Source: Secundilactobacillus collinoides DSM 20515 = JCM 1123
GTDB taxonomy: Bacteria > Bacillota > Bacilli > Lactobacillales > Lactobacillaceae
Assembly: GCF_001435975.1 (NCBI RefSeq)
Contig: NZ_AYYR01000106.1
Coordinates: 1-64,000 of the forward strand
Length of the DNA stretch: 64,000 nt
Direction of reading: 5' to 3'
The translations under genes were made by a program, and so were the position numbers. Shown piece after piece: positions 1-7,257 of this stretch (its first letter is position 1; each line of letters opens with the position of its first letter). Below the pieces are notes generated by a model that was given only the letters and a program-made list of their open reading frames with translations, ran no database searches and was not told where the DNA came from.

Positions 1-53
1 ATAAGGTCAAATGCGTTTCAAAACTCTCCACCAATACCAGTTGACAAAGAGCC
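1..53. mobile_element. Right-hand tip of a putative ISL3-family insertion sequence (rest lies left of the window)
   Basis: On the minus strand a GGCTCTTTGTCAACTGG motif starts at 53 and runs inward to position 1, followed by GGTGGAGAGTTTTG. This resembles the terminal inverted repeats of ISL3-family elements as I know them. The tip abuts AAATAAAT (54-61), which could be one copy of an 8-bp target duplication. No transposase is visible, so this is inferred from the end sequence alone. The insertion point lies in the U-tract of the neighbouring terminator. Confidence 0.45.
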
Positions 54-60
54 AAATAAA

Positions 61-89
61 TAAGCACACCCCGTAATGAGGCATGCTTA
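61..89 (-). terminator. Intrinsic terminator, minus strand
   Basis: Read on the minus strand, AAGCATGCCTC and GGGGTGTGCTT form an imperfect stem around ATTAC, followed by ATTTATTT. The IS-like end begins directly after this T-rich tract. Confidence 0.6.
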
Positions 90-199
90 ACTTAGCGGTA
101 CTATAAACTGTTGAGTTTGATTTGTAAATTAGCGGTTCCGCTAAGACTGTACCACCATTTGACGCACTCCAAACAGCAGTACAATGAGTACTTTACCAT
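90..199. other. Non-coding stretch with alternative hairpins
   Basis: No credible gene is seen. On the minus strand TTAGCGG-AA-CCGCTAA forms a tight hairpin, and a second CCGCTAAG about 30 nt later could compete for the same left arm. One minus frame stays open but has no start with a ribosome binding site. Confidence 0.3.
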
Positions 200-255
200 A
201 AAAAAGGCCGTTCAAGTCTAGAGAAAAGTAGGCTTAAAAAACAACTTAAACGGCC
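200..255 (-). terminator. Intrinsic terminator, minus strand, long loop
   Basis: On the minus strand GGCCGTTTAAGT (244-255) pairs with ACTTGAACGGCC (206-217), a 12-bp stem with one G-U, followed by T6. The loop is 26 nt. Two more hairpins lie just upstream in the same transcript (262-280 and 283-301), suggesting a structured small RNA. Confidence 0.65.
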
Positions 256-261
256 ACAGTT

Positions 262-356
262 GTGTATTGGGGAAATACACATAAGCCTTTGGAGGAGGCT
301 TGATTGTGCTACTTCTTTTTAGCAGGATTAGGCATCCATACGGGGGAAAGTAACAC
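262..356 (-). other. Possible small structured transcript with a 15-codon ORF
   Basis: Between two terminators on the minus strand lies a short open frame (309-356, GTG start) ending in WMPNPAKKK. It is followed by hairpins AAGCCT/AGGCTT (283-301) and GTGTATT/AATACAC (262-280) and then the terminator at 200-255. A TATGAT -10-like box lies upstream near 371-376. No ribosome binding site precedes the GTG, so translation is uncertain. It could be a small RNA or a micro-peptide gene. Confidence 0.25.
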
Positions 357-391
357 AAGCGTTAGTGTATATCATATATTAACTTATGGCA

Positions 392-441
392 AATAAAAAG
401 CACTGACTAACTGGCTGAGTGACTGCTAGTTAGTGGTGCTT
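392..441 (-). terminator. Terminator after the tail/baseplate operon
   Basis: On the minus strand AGCACCACTAACT (428-440) pairs with AGTTAGTCAGTGCT (399-412), followed by TTTTATTT. The left arm overlaps the last codons of the XkdX-like gene, so it closes the structural operon. Confidence 0.75.
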
Positions 442-599
442 GTGGTCGTTGCCTGAGTTGTTGGTGCTACATAATCATCGCCGGTGATAGCCTTGTAATC
501 ATCAGCAGTAATCCCATCTGGCAATCCCACGACTGTTGCTAATGTTTCCTTGCTAATCGTCTTCCACTCTTGATATGCCCATGTGTAAATTTGAACCAT
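426..599 (-). CDS. XkdX-family small phage protein (57 aa)
   Basis: This 57-codon frame starts MVQIYTWAYQEWK and carries ITADDYKAITGDDYVAP, the typical XkdX pattern (short protein with an ITxxxYxxITGxDY core). XkdX-type proteins sit at the end of tail-fibre clusters in Gram-positive phages; their function is not established. AAAGGAG lies about 10 nt before the ATG, inside the end of the upstream gene. The C-terminus is a Thr-rich tail and the stop lies in the terminator stem. Confidence 0.8.
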   Translation of the reverse strand: MVQIYTWAYQEWKTISKETLATVVGLPDGITADDYKAITGDDYVAPTTQATTTSTTN

Positions 600-600
600 A

Positions 601-987
601 TTATACCGTCTCCTTTGTTGATTGACTTGGTGCAGATTCCTTTGCTGATTGACTGAGCGCTAATGCAGTAATTGACTTCTGTAACTGATTGATACCAGTT
701 GCAGATACCGTTTGCTGTTGTGCTAAAGCCGTTGCCGACTGCACAGCTTGCTGACTAGTTTCTAGTACGTTAGAATACTTGGTATTCAACTCCTCAAGAG
801 ATACGTCTGGTAAGTTACCCGGATTGAGTACAACCTTTTTATCCGTATCGTATCGGAATTTGTCGGAATGCTGGGCAAACTGAGTAATCCACGAATCGAG
901 AATGAACACCTTCGTGTACCCGTCTGCTTCAGTGTTCTGGTACGCTGTGATGAAACCATCTGTATCAAATTTGATATAAATAAACAT
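601..987 (-). CDS. Phage tail accessory protein, DUF2977-like (128 aa)
   Basis: The N-terminus (IYIKFDTDGFITAYQN) resembles short DUF2977-type proteins encoded next to tail fibres, with a strand-turn-strand 'DxxGxIxxY' start. Residues about 65-120 are helical and rich in Ala, Gln and Ser, with coiled-coil character. It lies between the fibre gene and the XkdX-like gene and is probably a fibre or baseplate accessory. The domain assignment is by pattern only. Confidence 0.55.
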   Translation of the reverse strand: MFIYIKFDTDGFITAYQNTEADGYTKVFILDSWITQFAQHSDKFRYDTDKKVVLNPGNLPDVSLEELNTKYSNVLETSQQAVQSATALAQQQTVSATGINQLQKSITALALSQSAKESAPSQSTKETV

Positions 988-1000
988 TTAATCGTCCTTT

Positions 1001-2995
1001 CTAAACTAATTCATCATAAGTAACAAAGGCAAGTTTTCCTCCCGCACCCGAAGTTGCTACAATACTTACGACCCCGTAAACAGCAACAAACGTTAAATTA
1101 GTTGAACTTTGACTAGCATAATTAAGATTCCAAGTGGTGCCGCTGTTGGCATTACTAGCATTTCCAAGATATGGGACAAAAAATGTTTTCATTGACTTAA
1201 TAATGCTGCCAAGTTTAATGGTAACGGTAAATGGATAGTAAGGTACACCGTCCTCAGTCAGCGTTATGACCCCAGATAAATATAGCGTATGATTACTGTC
1301 ATCTATTTTATACAAAACGCTAGTAGCTGGGGCTAAAGTATTTCTACTATCAGGAATGATATACTTATTATCTAGCTGATGCCAAGCACTTGCTTCAACG
1401 CTTTTGATATCAGCCGCGGTTGCGACATCGACACCTCCTGACTGTAGCCCGGCCGTGAAATTAGTAGGCTTGCTGGAATCAACCATGTTAGCAGTAGCCG
1501 TATTAACGGCGGCTGTAACATCTGATTTGGTGATGTACGGATTGCCAGTTGTCTTATCTATTGGTGCAGTATCAAAAGTGTTCTTACCCGTAAACTCTTG
1601 ATCTGAACCCGTTCGTGCTAGGTCAGATGGTAAGCTACTTGCTAGCAATAACGGATTATTGTTAACCGTTGGAACAGTGTCAAAATTGTTAGCACCAGAT
1701 AGGTGGGCTACCTTGGAATCGTTAGCAGGTGTGTAACCAATTAAATTTTGTTTGGCATTAACTTCTTCAATCCCCGCTACATCGCTGGCTGGTTTACGCA
1801 TATCTGAAACGTTAACTTTATCTTCTGGCGCTGGCGAGCTATCTGTTGCAATATCACCTTTTTGAATACTGGCATTTCTAAATTGAAAAGACTTTCCAGT
1901 ATTATCGATAGTTCCATCATCAGCATACATTTCAAGTGAGATATACCACCCAGTCGCGTTTGATGGAATTGTAAAGGTGTAACTAAATTGCTTTTCAGTT
2001 GATGAGGGCTTCCATGAAGGTGTTGACAGATCTTGAAAAGTATTACCATTTGTTGAAAATTCTCCTCTTGGAGTTACCTGAACATTGTCACTACTTGTTA
2101 AATCCACAACTAATGTATAAGTCCCAGAAGGTAAAGGCATTAATGCAAAATCAGGATGATTAAAACGATAAAATGTTTCAGATACAGTTGATGATACACT
2201 TGAAGCCAATTTTATATAACCATTTGAGAAAGTTTCTGTTCCCAAAATATCTGGTCCAACCGCATTTACAAACTTTACTGGATTAGTTGCAGAAGGGTTT
2301 TGGGTATTAAGCAACAGGTTTCGCCCACCAATAGTATCTGATAACTTATTATATGGCTGTACCTGAACCCCATTAAGTTGTTCAGTTCCATCTTTGTTAT
2401 CGACCACTTTTTTATCCAGTTGCTGATTAACGTCAACTGTCTTGGCGTAAGCATTCCCTGCACTGTCTGTAGGATCTGTTTTAAATTTCTTTTGGCCGTC
2501 AATTGTTTCATCACCGGTCGTATGGACAACCGTATCGTTGGTAGCAAACGAATCATCAATCATATTAAATTGAATTTGACTTGCATTTGAAAACCCAATG
2601 TTGAATTTATACGTATATGATACCGGAGTAATACCAGAAAAAGCTGGTATTGTATCTGGACTATTTGTTGATGTGATAACTGCAATTAATTGTGATTGCC
2701 CATTTTGAGAATCAGATCCCCAAATTCCAAATACCCATGCCTTGTAATCAGCGCTTATGGATGAGTTATCAACGACTGTTGAAATAATCAAGGTATTACT
2801 ATTTTTAGAGAATCCGTTTGCACTAACAGTTTGTACTACCTTTGGAACAGATGTCATTGTTGAGATGTCTGTTGTCGATGACAGCTGAGTATCACTTATT
2901 TCTATCTTATCAATGCTTAGTGATGACTTGTTGGCCAATATTTGAGCAATAAGGTTGTTTCCGTTAGCAGTTACTTTTGCCAAGTCATATGCCAT
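1001..2995 (-). CDS. Tail fibre / receptor-binding protein (664 aa)
   Basis: The N-terminal ~150 residues (AYDLAKVTANGNNLIAQIL...) look like a baseplate-attachment domain with a tail-collar-like fold. Fibre-type repeats follow: GDETIDGQKKFKTDP near 155, GANNFDTVPT near 430 and EFTGKNTFDTAPIDK near 465. Between them a GGRNLLLN segment begins a probable carbohydrate-binding beta-sandwich (about 225-380). The C-terminal ~130 residues are beta-rich and likely the receptor-contact tip. It follows the gpI-like gene by 1 nt, as expected for fibres in contractile-tail clusters. Receptor specificity cannot be read from the sequence. Confidence 0.7.
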   Translation of the reverse strand: MAYDLAKVTANGNNLIAQILANKSSLSIDKIEISDTQLSSTTDISTMTSVPKVVQTVSANGFSKNSNTLIISTVVDNSSISADYKAWVFGIWGSDSQNGQSQLIAVITSTNSPDTIPAFSGITPVSYTYKFNIGFSNASQIQFNMIDDSFATNDTVVHTTGDETIDGQKKFKTDPTDSAGNAYAKTVDVNQQLDKKVVDNKDGTEQLNGVQVQPYNKLSDTIGGRNLLLNTQNPSATNPVKFVNAVGPDILGTETFSNGYIKLASSVSSTVSETFYRFNHPDFALMPLPSGTYTLVVDLTSSDNVQVTPRGEFSTNGNTFQDLSTPSWKPSSTEKQFSYTFTIPSNATGWYISLEMYADDGTIDNTGKSFQFRNASIQKGDIATDSSPAPEDKVNVSDMRKPASDVAGIEEVNAKQNLIGYTPANDSKVAHLSGANNFDTVPTVNNNPLLLASSLPSDLARTGSDQEFTGKNTFDTAPIDKTTGNPYITKSDVTAAVNTATANMVDSSKPTNFTAGLQSGGVDVATAADIKSVEASAWHQLDNKYIIPDSRNTLAPATSVLYKIDDSNHTLYLSGVITLTEDGVPYYPFTVTIKLGSIIKSMKTFFVPYLGNASNANSGTTWNLNYASQSSTNLTFVAVYGVVSIVATSGAGGKLAFVTYDELV

Positions 2996-2996
2996 G

Positions 2997-3617
2997 TTAA
3001 TTGCCTCCTTTTACATTAACTTCTTTAACCATGATGGGCTGAGTCCCAACACCTACATATTCAATTAGTTTAGAATTGTTCATAAACGCAATTGTATTAA
3101 TCGTAACTCCGTTTAGAGTAGCTGATGATAGACGATCCATGAGGATTATCAGTGATTGGCTTGATGATATTAAACTAGTTGGAAGGTTATCAATGTCAAC
3201 AACCTGTGGGTTCCCAACCATTTTGGTACCATCCCAATGATAATCAGTATGAACTTTTACGCCTGAATTTACTGGCGATATTTGCAAAGCATTGCATATG
3301 ATATTAATAATATCGTTAATGGTTCCACCAGAATGTGATGCTAAAATTTTTGTCTTAAGGATAAAACGATAAGTATCATCATTGGCTCCATATCTGGGTT
3401 GATGGATATCATCACCGATTTCGTCAAGTTGTTCTCCAACAGCCTCGTCAATTATCCATGAACTTTGAATCATTTCTGCCCCATTATCAAGCCAAAGCTG
3501 AAAGTCAGATAATACACGAATGACTGTATTAATATTGCTACCAGTTCCAACAGCCAGTCCTCGATCAAACATTTTAAATATTTGTGGATATAGTTCATCA
3601 TAACTAGTTTGATACAT
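2997..3617 (-). CDS. Phage tail protein I / YmfQ-like baseplate protein (206 aa)
   Basis: It lies directly after the baseplate J gene, the usual place of gpI/YmfQ-like (DUF2313/DUF2612-type) proteins that join J to the fibres. Features include an N-terminal helical part (YDELYPQIFKMFDRG), a central LDEIGDDIHQPRYG segment and TYRFILKTKI, which resembles the family motif. I chose the ATG at 3617 (MYQTSYDELYP) because GGAGG lies 6 nt upstream; a longer frame to 3632 lacks this. It overlaps the J gene by 14 nt, suggesting coupled translation. Confidence 0.7.
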   Translation of the reverse strand: MYQTSYDELYPQIFKMFDRGLAVGTGSNINTVIRVLSDFQLWLDNGAEMIQSSWIIDEAVGEQLDEIGDDIHQPRYGANDDTYRFILKTKILASHSGGTINDIINIICNALQISPVNSGVKVHTDYHWDGTKMVGNPQVVDIDNLPTSLISSSQSLIILMDRLSSATLNGVTINTIAFMNNSKLIEYVGVGTQPIMVKEVNVKGGN

Positions 3618-4761
3618 AGTCAACCTCCACATTGTCGTCAGTAATAACTGGAATTTCGAAGGCTGTTAGTGCGATGTTATTAGTACTTAGTTTGTTCTTG
3701 TCGGTTCCAATCTCAATATCCGCGTAATCGATTCCATCAATCGCATAAATGTTAGAGAAGAATTGGTTAGTAACAACTTTGTCTCCCATCTTAAGACTTT
3801 CAATATAACCCTCAATTGCGGCTTTGACATCATCCGTTCCCTCAGATTGATCGAAGCTATCACTAACCCTAATAGATGCCTTGACGTAAATCGGTGTTTC
3901 CTGTGGTCTATCAAAGAAGATCGTTTGAATTGACCCAGAATCATCTAAAACTGTCTTGCTTAACGATCCATAAAGAGTAATCCCACCGCCTCCAACTCGG
4001 AAAATTGTATTGGCCACATCCTGATCAGTTCCCCCCTGTACATAATAATGAACTGTTTTTGGTGGGTTCCCATACGAATCATTATCGCTAATTGATGCAT
4101 TATAGACACTTTTTACCGCAGTGACTCCTTGAGTGTTCATTAATGCAGTGTATACGCCATTAATTGTCCCAGATTCATTGGAGTTTGATGCCAATAGCAA
4201 TCGGTTTCTAAAATCAAGATCTGTTTCCATATCTTGACCACCCTCGGCTGCCTGTGAATTGGTTACATTATCAATTTCTTCAACAGGCGACTGTTGGTTA
4301 ACAATTGTACCTGCATCAACATTGTATTGTGATCCTAACTCGCTTGAAACAATAATTGTTGATCCGACTCCGTTTACATCAAGTTGACAGTCATCAACGG
4401 AATAAAATTCGTTACCATTGTCATCCATAAATACAGTTCCCGTTGGAATTACATATCCAGGTGTCCCAGTAAATGATAAGGTCACGCTGGCTGCTTCAGC
4501 TTGCTTTCGCATTAACCCGTAATTGCCACCAACGCGATCAAGATTTACTCCCGTGGCTTGCAGAATATATCCCGAATCATGAACATTTTCACCGTTTTGA
4601 TCAACATTGACGGCTATTTTGGCCAAAACTCGGGCGAGCGTTCCCCAAAATGACCTGGGCGATACATTGGTATCTTCTCCGTTTTCTCTTCGAATAAAGC
4701 CTTGAACGGTATCTAAAGCATCGTCATAATTCAGCGGCGTATAACCATTTTCATCAATCAT
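3604..4761 (-). CDS. Baseplate J-like (gp47 / XkdT) protein (385 aa)
   Basis: It has the classic J-family layout: N-terminus MIDENGYTPLNYDDALD, then the VNLDRVGGNYGLMRKQAEAA segment, a beta-rich middle with GTVFMDDNGNEFYS, and a C-terminal domain ending in strands. These proteins form the wedge of contractile baseplates. The ATG at 4761 fits the family N-terminus; an in-frame ATG at 4785 is closer to the upstream gene but adds eight residues. It overlaps the gp25-like gene by 8 nt. Confidence 0.88.
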   Translation of the reverse strand: MIDENGYTPLNYDDALDTVQGFIRRENGEDTNVSPRSFWGTLARVLAKIAVNVDQNGENVHDSGYILQATGVNLDRVGGNYGLMRKQAEAASVTLSFTGTPGYVIPTGTVFMDDNGNEFYSVDDCQLDVNGVGSTIIVSSELGSQYNVDAGTIVNQQSPVEEIDNVTNSQAAEGGQDMETDLDFRNRLLLASNSNESGTINGVYTALMNTQGVTAVKSVYNASISDNDSYGNPPKTVHYYVQGGTDQDVANTIFRVGGGGITLYGSLSKTVLDDSGSIQTIFFDRPQETPIYVKASIRVSDSFDQSEGTDDVKAAIEGYIESLKMGDKVVTNQFFSNIYAIDGIDYADIEIGTDKNKLSTNNIALTAFEIPVITDDNVEVDYVSN

Positions 4762-5119
4762 TGACGACACCCGCCTCCCATACAACTTCTTTCAATTGAT
4801 TCTTAACTTCAATCGTAATGTGAACTTTGAGCACTCTTGCTTCCCGTTCGAAATCTACATCGTGAATCTCATCAATTCGCGGGTCTTCAAGAAGCGTTTC
4901 TCTAATCGCCGCAGTCACAAACTGATCGTGAACATTGCTTCCAATTACGGCTCCCCAGTCAAGGCCTTCATTGGTATCAAGAACCCAACCACCTTTGCGG
5001 GTATTCAGGGCGATCATACATGATTGTGCGATTTCATCAAGACCGTCAACCATTGCCACATTGCCTTTATCATCTTGCTCAAAATCGCCTTGATCATTTA
5101 TATAGACATCTTTTGCCAT
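4754..5119 (-). CDS. Gp25/GpW-like baseplate wedge protein (XkdS/DUF2634 type, 121 aa)
   Basis: The order N-terminal strand, LDEIAQSCMIALNTRKGGW, AIRETLLEDPRIDEI and a final beta-strand pair (VLKVHITIEVKN) matches DUF2634/gp25-like proteins, which nucleate baseplate wedges and sheath polymerisation. It sits between the XkdR-like and J genes as in Bacillus PBSX-type clusters. Confidence 0.8.
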   Translation of the reverse strand: MAKDVYINDQGDFEQDDKGNVAMVDGLDEIAQSCMIALNTRKGGWVLDTNEGLDWGAVIGSNVHDQFVTAAIRETLLEDPRIDEIHDVDFEREARVLKVHITIEVKNQLKEVVWEAGVVND

Positions 5120-5128
5120 TCAAACCAC

Positions 5129-5545
5129 CTACTTTATATCGATCTTGCCGACGATAACTCCATCATTAGCGTCATGCATCCGTTTGCTATCAATCTTGTA
5201 GACACTATCGCCCTTGGCGTTAGAGGTATCTCGGTCTTCAAACACAACCACCACAACATCCCCCACTTGATAGTTGATTGTCATTTCTGCATAGAATGGC
5301 ACAAAACTATGTGAGTCGCCAATGTCATCGTGGTATTTGATCTTAATCGGGATAAATGATGCTTGCAGGCTCAGAAGCTGTGGCCGCTTGGTGCCATCCG
5401 AAAACAAAGCCAGCGGCTGAACATCGTACGTTTTATCGGCATTCACCTTAACAATTTTGCAGCGAATGGAACCATGAATATCACTCATCACATCGTCCCG
5501 AAACACATTAAAAAATTCATTAACATAGTCACGACTTTTAGTCAT
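5129..5545 (-). CDS. Baseplate spike-type protein (XkdR / Gp138 N-domain-like, 138 aa)
   Basis: The protein is all-beta and OB-fold-like, with the pattern IRCKIVKVNADKTYDVQPL followed by QVGDVVVVVFEDRD, typical of DUF2577/Gp138-type proteins in baseplate spikes. Gene order (hub, then this, then gp25-like) supports the role. The start overlaps the end of the hub gene by 4 nt. Confidence 0.7.
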   Translation of the reverse strand: MTKSRDYVNEFFNVFRDDVMSDIHGSIRCKIVKVNADKTYDVQPLALFSDGTKRPQLLSLQASFIPIKIKYHDDIGDSHSFVPFYAEMTINYQVGDVVVVVFEDRDTSNAKGDSVYKIDSKRMHDANDGVIVGKIDIK

Positions 5546-6774
5546 TTGGCACGCCTCTTTTTCTGCTTTTCCTTAAGCTTTTTTCGATTAGCAGCGTCCA
5601 ACTTCGCTTTGGTCTTTTTATCTTTGGTTTCAGCTTTTTTGACCGAAGCTGAATTCTTCTTTTTGTATTTAGAGTAGTCAACCAGGTCAAGTGTTGATGT
5701 TCCTGAATCATCAGTAATAGAGGTTGTGCCGCTATTAATTAGTACCCAGCCACTCAAGGTTGTACTTTCAATATGAAAGATATACCCAACGGTAAAATAC
5801 GGCCTAAAAAGAGCTACAACTTGATAGTGTTGTAGCCCATCATCCGAATCGTCTTGAGGTTCCGGCTCCCCAAGCATTCCGGTATCATAGTTCAAATAGA
5901 AGTTCGATTTTTTGTTCTTGGAATAATCCGCAATCTCCAATCGACCATTAGGATAAGCTATCGGTGTCTTACACTGCGAAGCAATACTTTTAATGGCACT
6001 CATCGGTTTTGCTTTAGCCGTGTACCCCTTGGTAAACTTCTTATCGTATACGAGTTTTAGCTTGTATATTTTGATTCCCGCCTCCTTGGCAATCTTTTTG
6101 ATGATTGAAGAACCCTTGGTATTTTTTGCAAAAGATAAGGGTTTGTACTTAGTCTTTTTAGTTACCTTAGCTTTAGCAGTATGGTTAGCTTTTTGCTTAA
6201 CATATTCTTGCCGTTTCTTTTTGGCAAAAGCATTTTTCTTGGTAATGATTGTATGCCCATAAGCTCGAAGCTGTTTGCTTGTAGCACCCGGATGGTTATC
6301 AATCCACTTACGGCGCTGTGCATTCATCTTGCTATTGTAAGCAGTGATTGTTTGGTCAAGTGTTTTTTGCGCAGAAATTGACCTTGAAGTAGTCGCCTTT
6401 TTCTTAACTTCAGGAAGTTTGTCATAATCACTGCCATCAACGATAGTGATTGTTGTGGTTTTTCCTGATGAATCGATTGTCGATGGCGTCGGTGACGCCA
6501 ACTTTCCTTCCATGATGATGCCGACGTTATTCGATGAGCCATCTTCACCATACCAGCCGCCATAAACCCGAGCGTTAGAACCCTTCGTCAAATAATTAAT
6601 ATCTTCAGCCGGCAAGTTCATCACCGAAACTTGCGTCGTCTCCTTGCTGCCGGATGCATAGGACGCTTCAATATCCATTGAGATGTTATCAGGTACTTTG
6701 GCATAGCTCTTTAGTGTCAACTTGCCTTTTTTTCCATCAACTTCGAGCCGCCTATAAAGCCTAACGAGTTTCAT
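5542..6774 (-). CDS. Baseplate hub protein (XkdQ / gpD-like, 410 aa), lysine-rich inserts
   Basis: Residues 1-110 (VRLYRRLEVDGKKG..., VSVMNLPAEDINYL, GGWYGEDG) match the N-terminal beta domain of XkdQ/late-control-D-like hubs. About 215-365 carry the remaining hub parts (GSSIIKKIAKEAGI, KPMSAIKSIASQCKTP, VGYIFHIESTTLSGWVL). Unusual are two strongly basic stretches: about 130-215 and the last ~45 residues (KKTKAKLDAANRKKLKEKQ). The gene overlaps its upstream neighbour by 4 nt and its downstream one by 4 nt. Confidence 0.75.
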   Translation of the reverse strand: MKLVRLYRRLEVDGKKGKLTLKSYAKVPDNISMDIEASYASGSKETTQVSVMNLPAEDINYLTKGSNARVYGGWYGEDGSSNNVGIIMEGKLASPTPSTIDSSGKTTTITIVDGSDYDKLPEVKKKATTSRSISAQKTLDQTITAYNSKMNAQRRKWIDNHPGATSKQLRAYGHTIITKKNAFAKKKRQEYVKQKANHTAKAKVTKKTKYKPLSFAKNTKGSSIIKKIAKEAGIKIYKLKLVYDKKFTKGYTAKAKPMSAIKSIASQCKTPIAYPNGRLEIADYSKNKKSNFYLNYDTGMLGEPEPQDDSDDGLQHYQVVALFRPYFTVGYIFHIESTTLSGWVLINSGTTSITDDSGTSTLDLVDYSKYKKKNSASVKKAETKDKKTKAKLDAANRKKLKEKQKKRRAK

Positions 6775-7247
6775 TGCTCATCACCCCAATCACTTGGGAG
6801 TGCATACTCGTTATCATCATCTGAAGGTTCATCTTCAATTAGTGAACTACCATTATCATCATCCAGCAGATCAGAATTATCAGTGTCATTCTCATCAATA
6901 TCATCGCTATCGGGATCCTCAATGCCAGGATCAAGATCCTCGAAGTACAAGAATACCGAGATTTGGAAGTTATCAATGCTGACGGTGTTCTCCACGCCAG
7001 TTTCATCAAGGGGGATAATCGTCACGCTTGGCAGATTAGCATCATTGATGTTCCACAATGGCACCCCATAAACAAGCTTTTCTCCGGTAATCAGCGGATT
7101 ATCGTCAGCATCGTATAGGTTGAAATAAAAGTTATCGTAGCGTTCACGATAGTCGAACTCAATGGTGAAGTTCTCGGTTCCAACCGGTAAAACCACATAA
7201 TTAGGGAGATCACTTGTATCAATAATTAATTTATCTCGTAAACTCAT
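6771..7247 (-). CDS. Baseplate plug-like protein with acidic tail (158 aa)
   Basis: The first ~105 residues form a beta domain (YRERYDNFYFNLYDADDN, LVYGVPLW) like the small baseplate plug proteins found beside hub genes in simple contractile phages. The last ~53 residues are almost entirely Asp, Glu, Ser and Asn (for example DPDSDDIDENDTDN). The plug assignment is by pattern and context. The tail's charge is opposite to the Lys-rich neighbours. Confidence 0.6.
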   Translation of the reverse strand: MSLRDKLIIDTSDLPNYVVLPVGTENFTIEFDYRERYDNFYFNLYDADDNPLITGEKLVYGVPLWNINDANLPSVTIIPLDETGVENTVSIDNFQISVFLYFEDLDPGIEDPDSDDIDENDTDNSDLLDDDNGSSLIEDEPSDDDNEYALPSDWGDEQ

Positions 7248-7257
7248 AAGATCCCCC

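Noticed and set aside
2275-2559. Minus-strand ORF in another frame inside the fibre gene
   Set aside because: Fully inside the 664-residue fibre gene, no start signal; a shadow frame.
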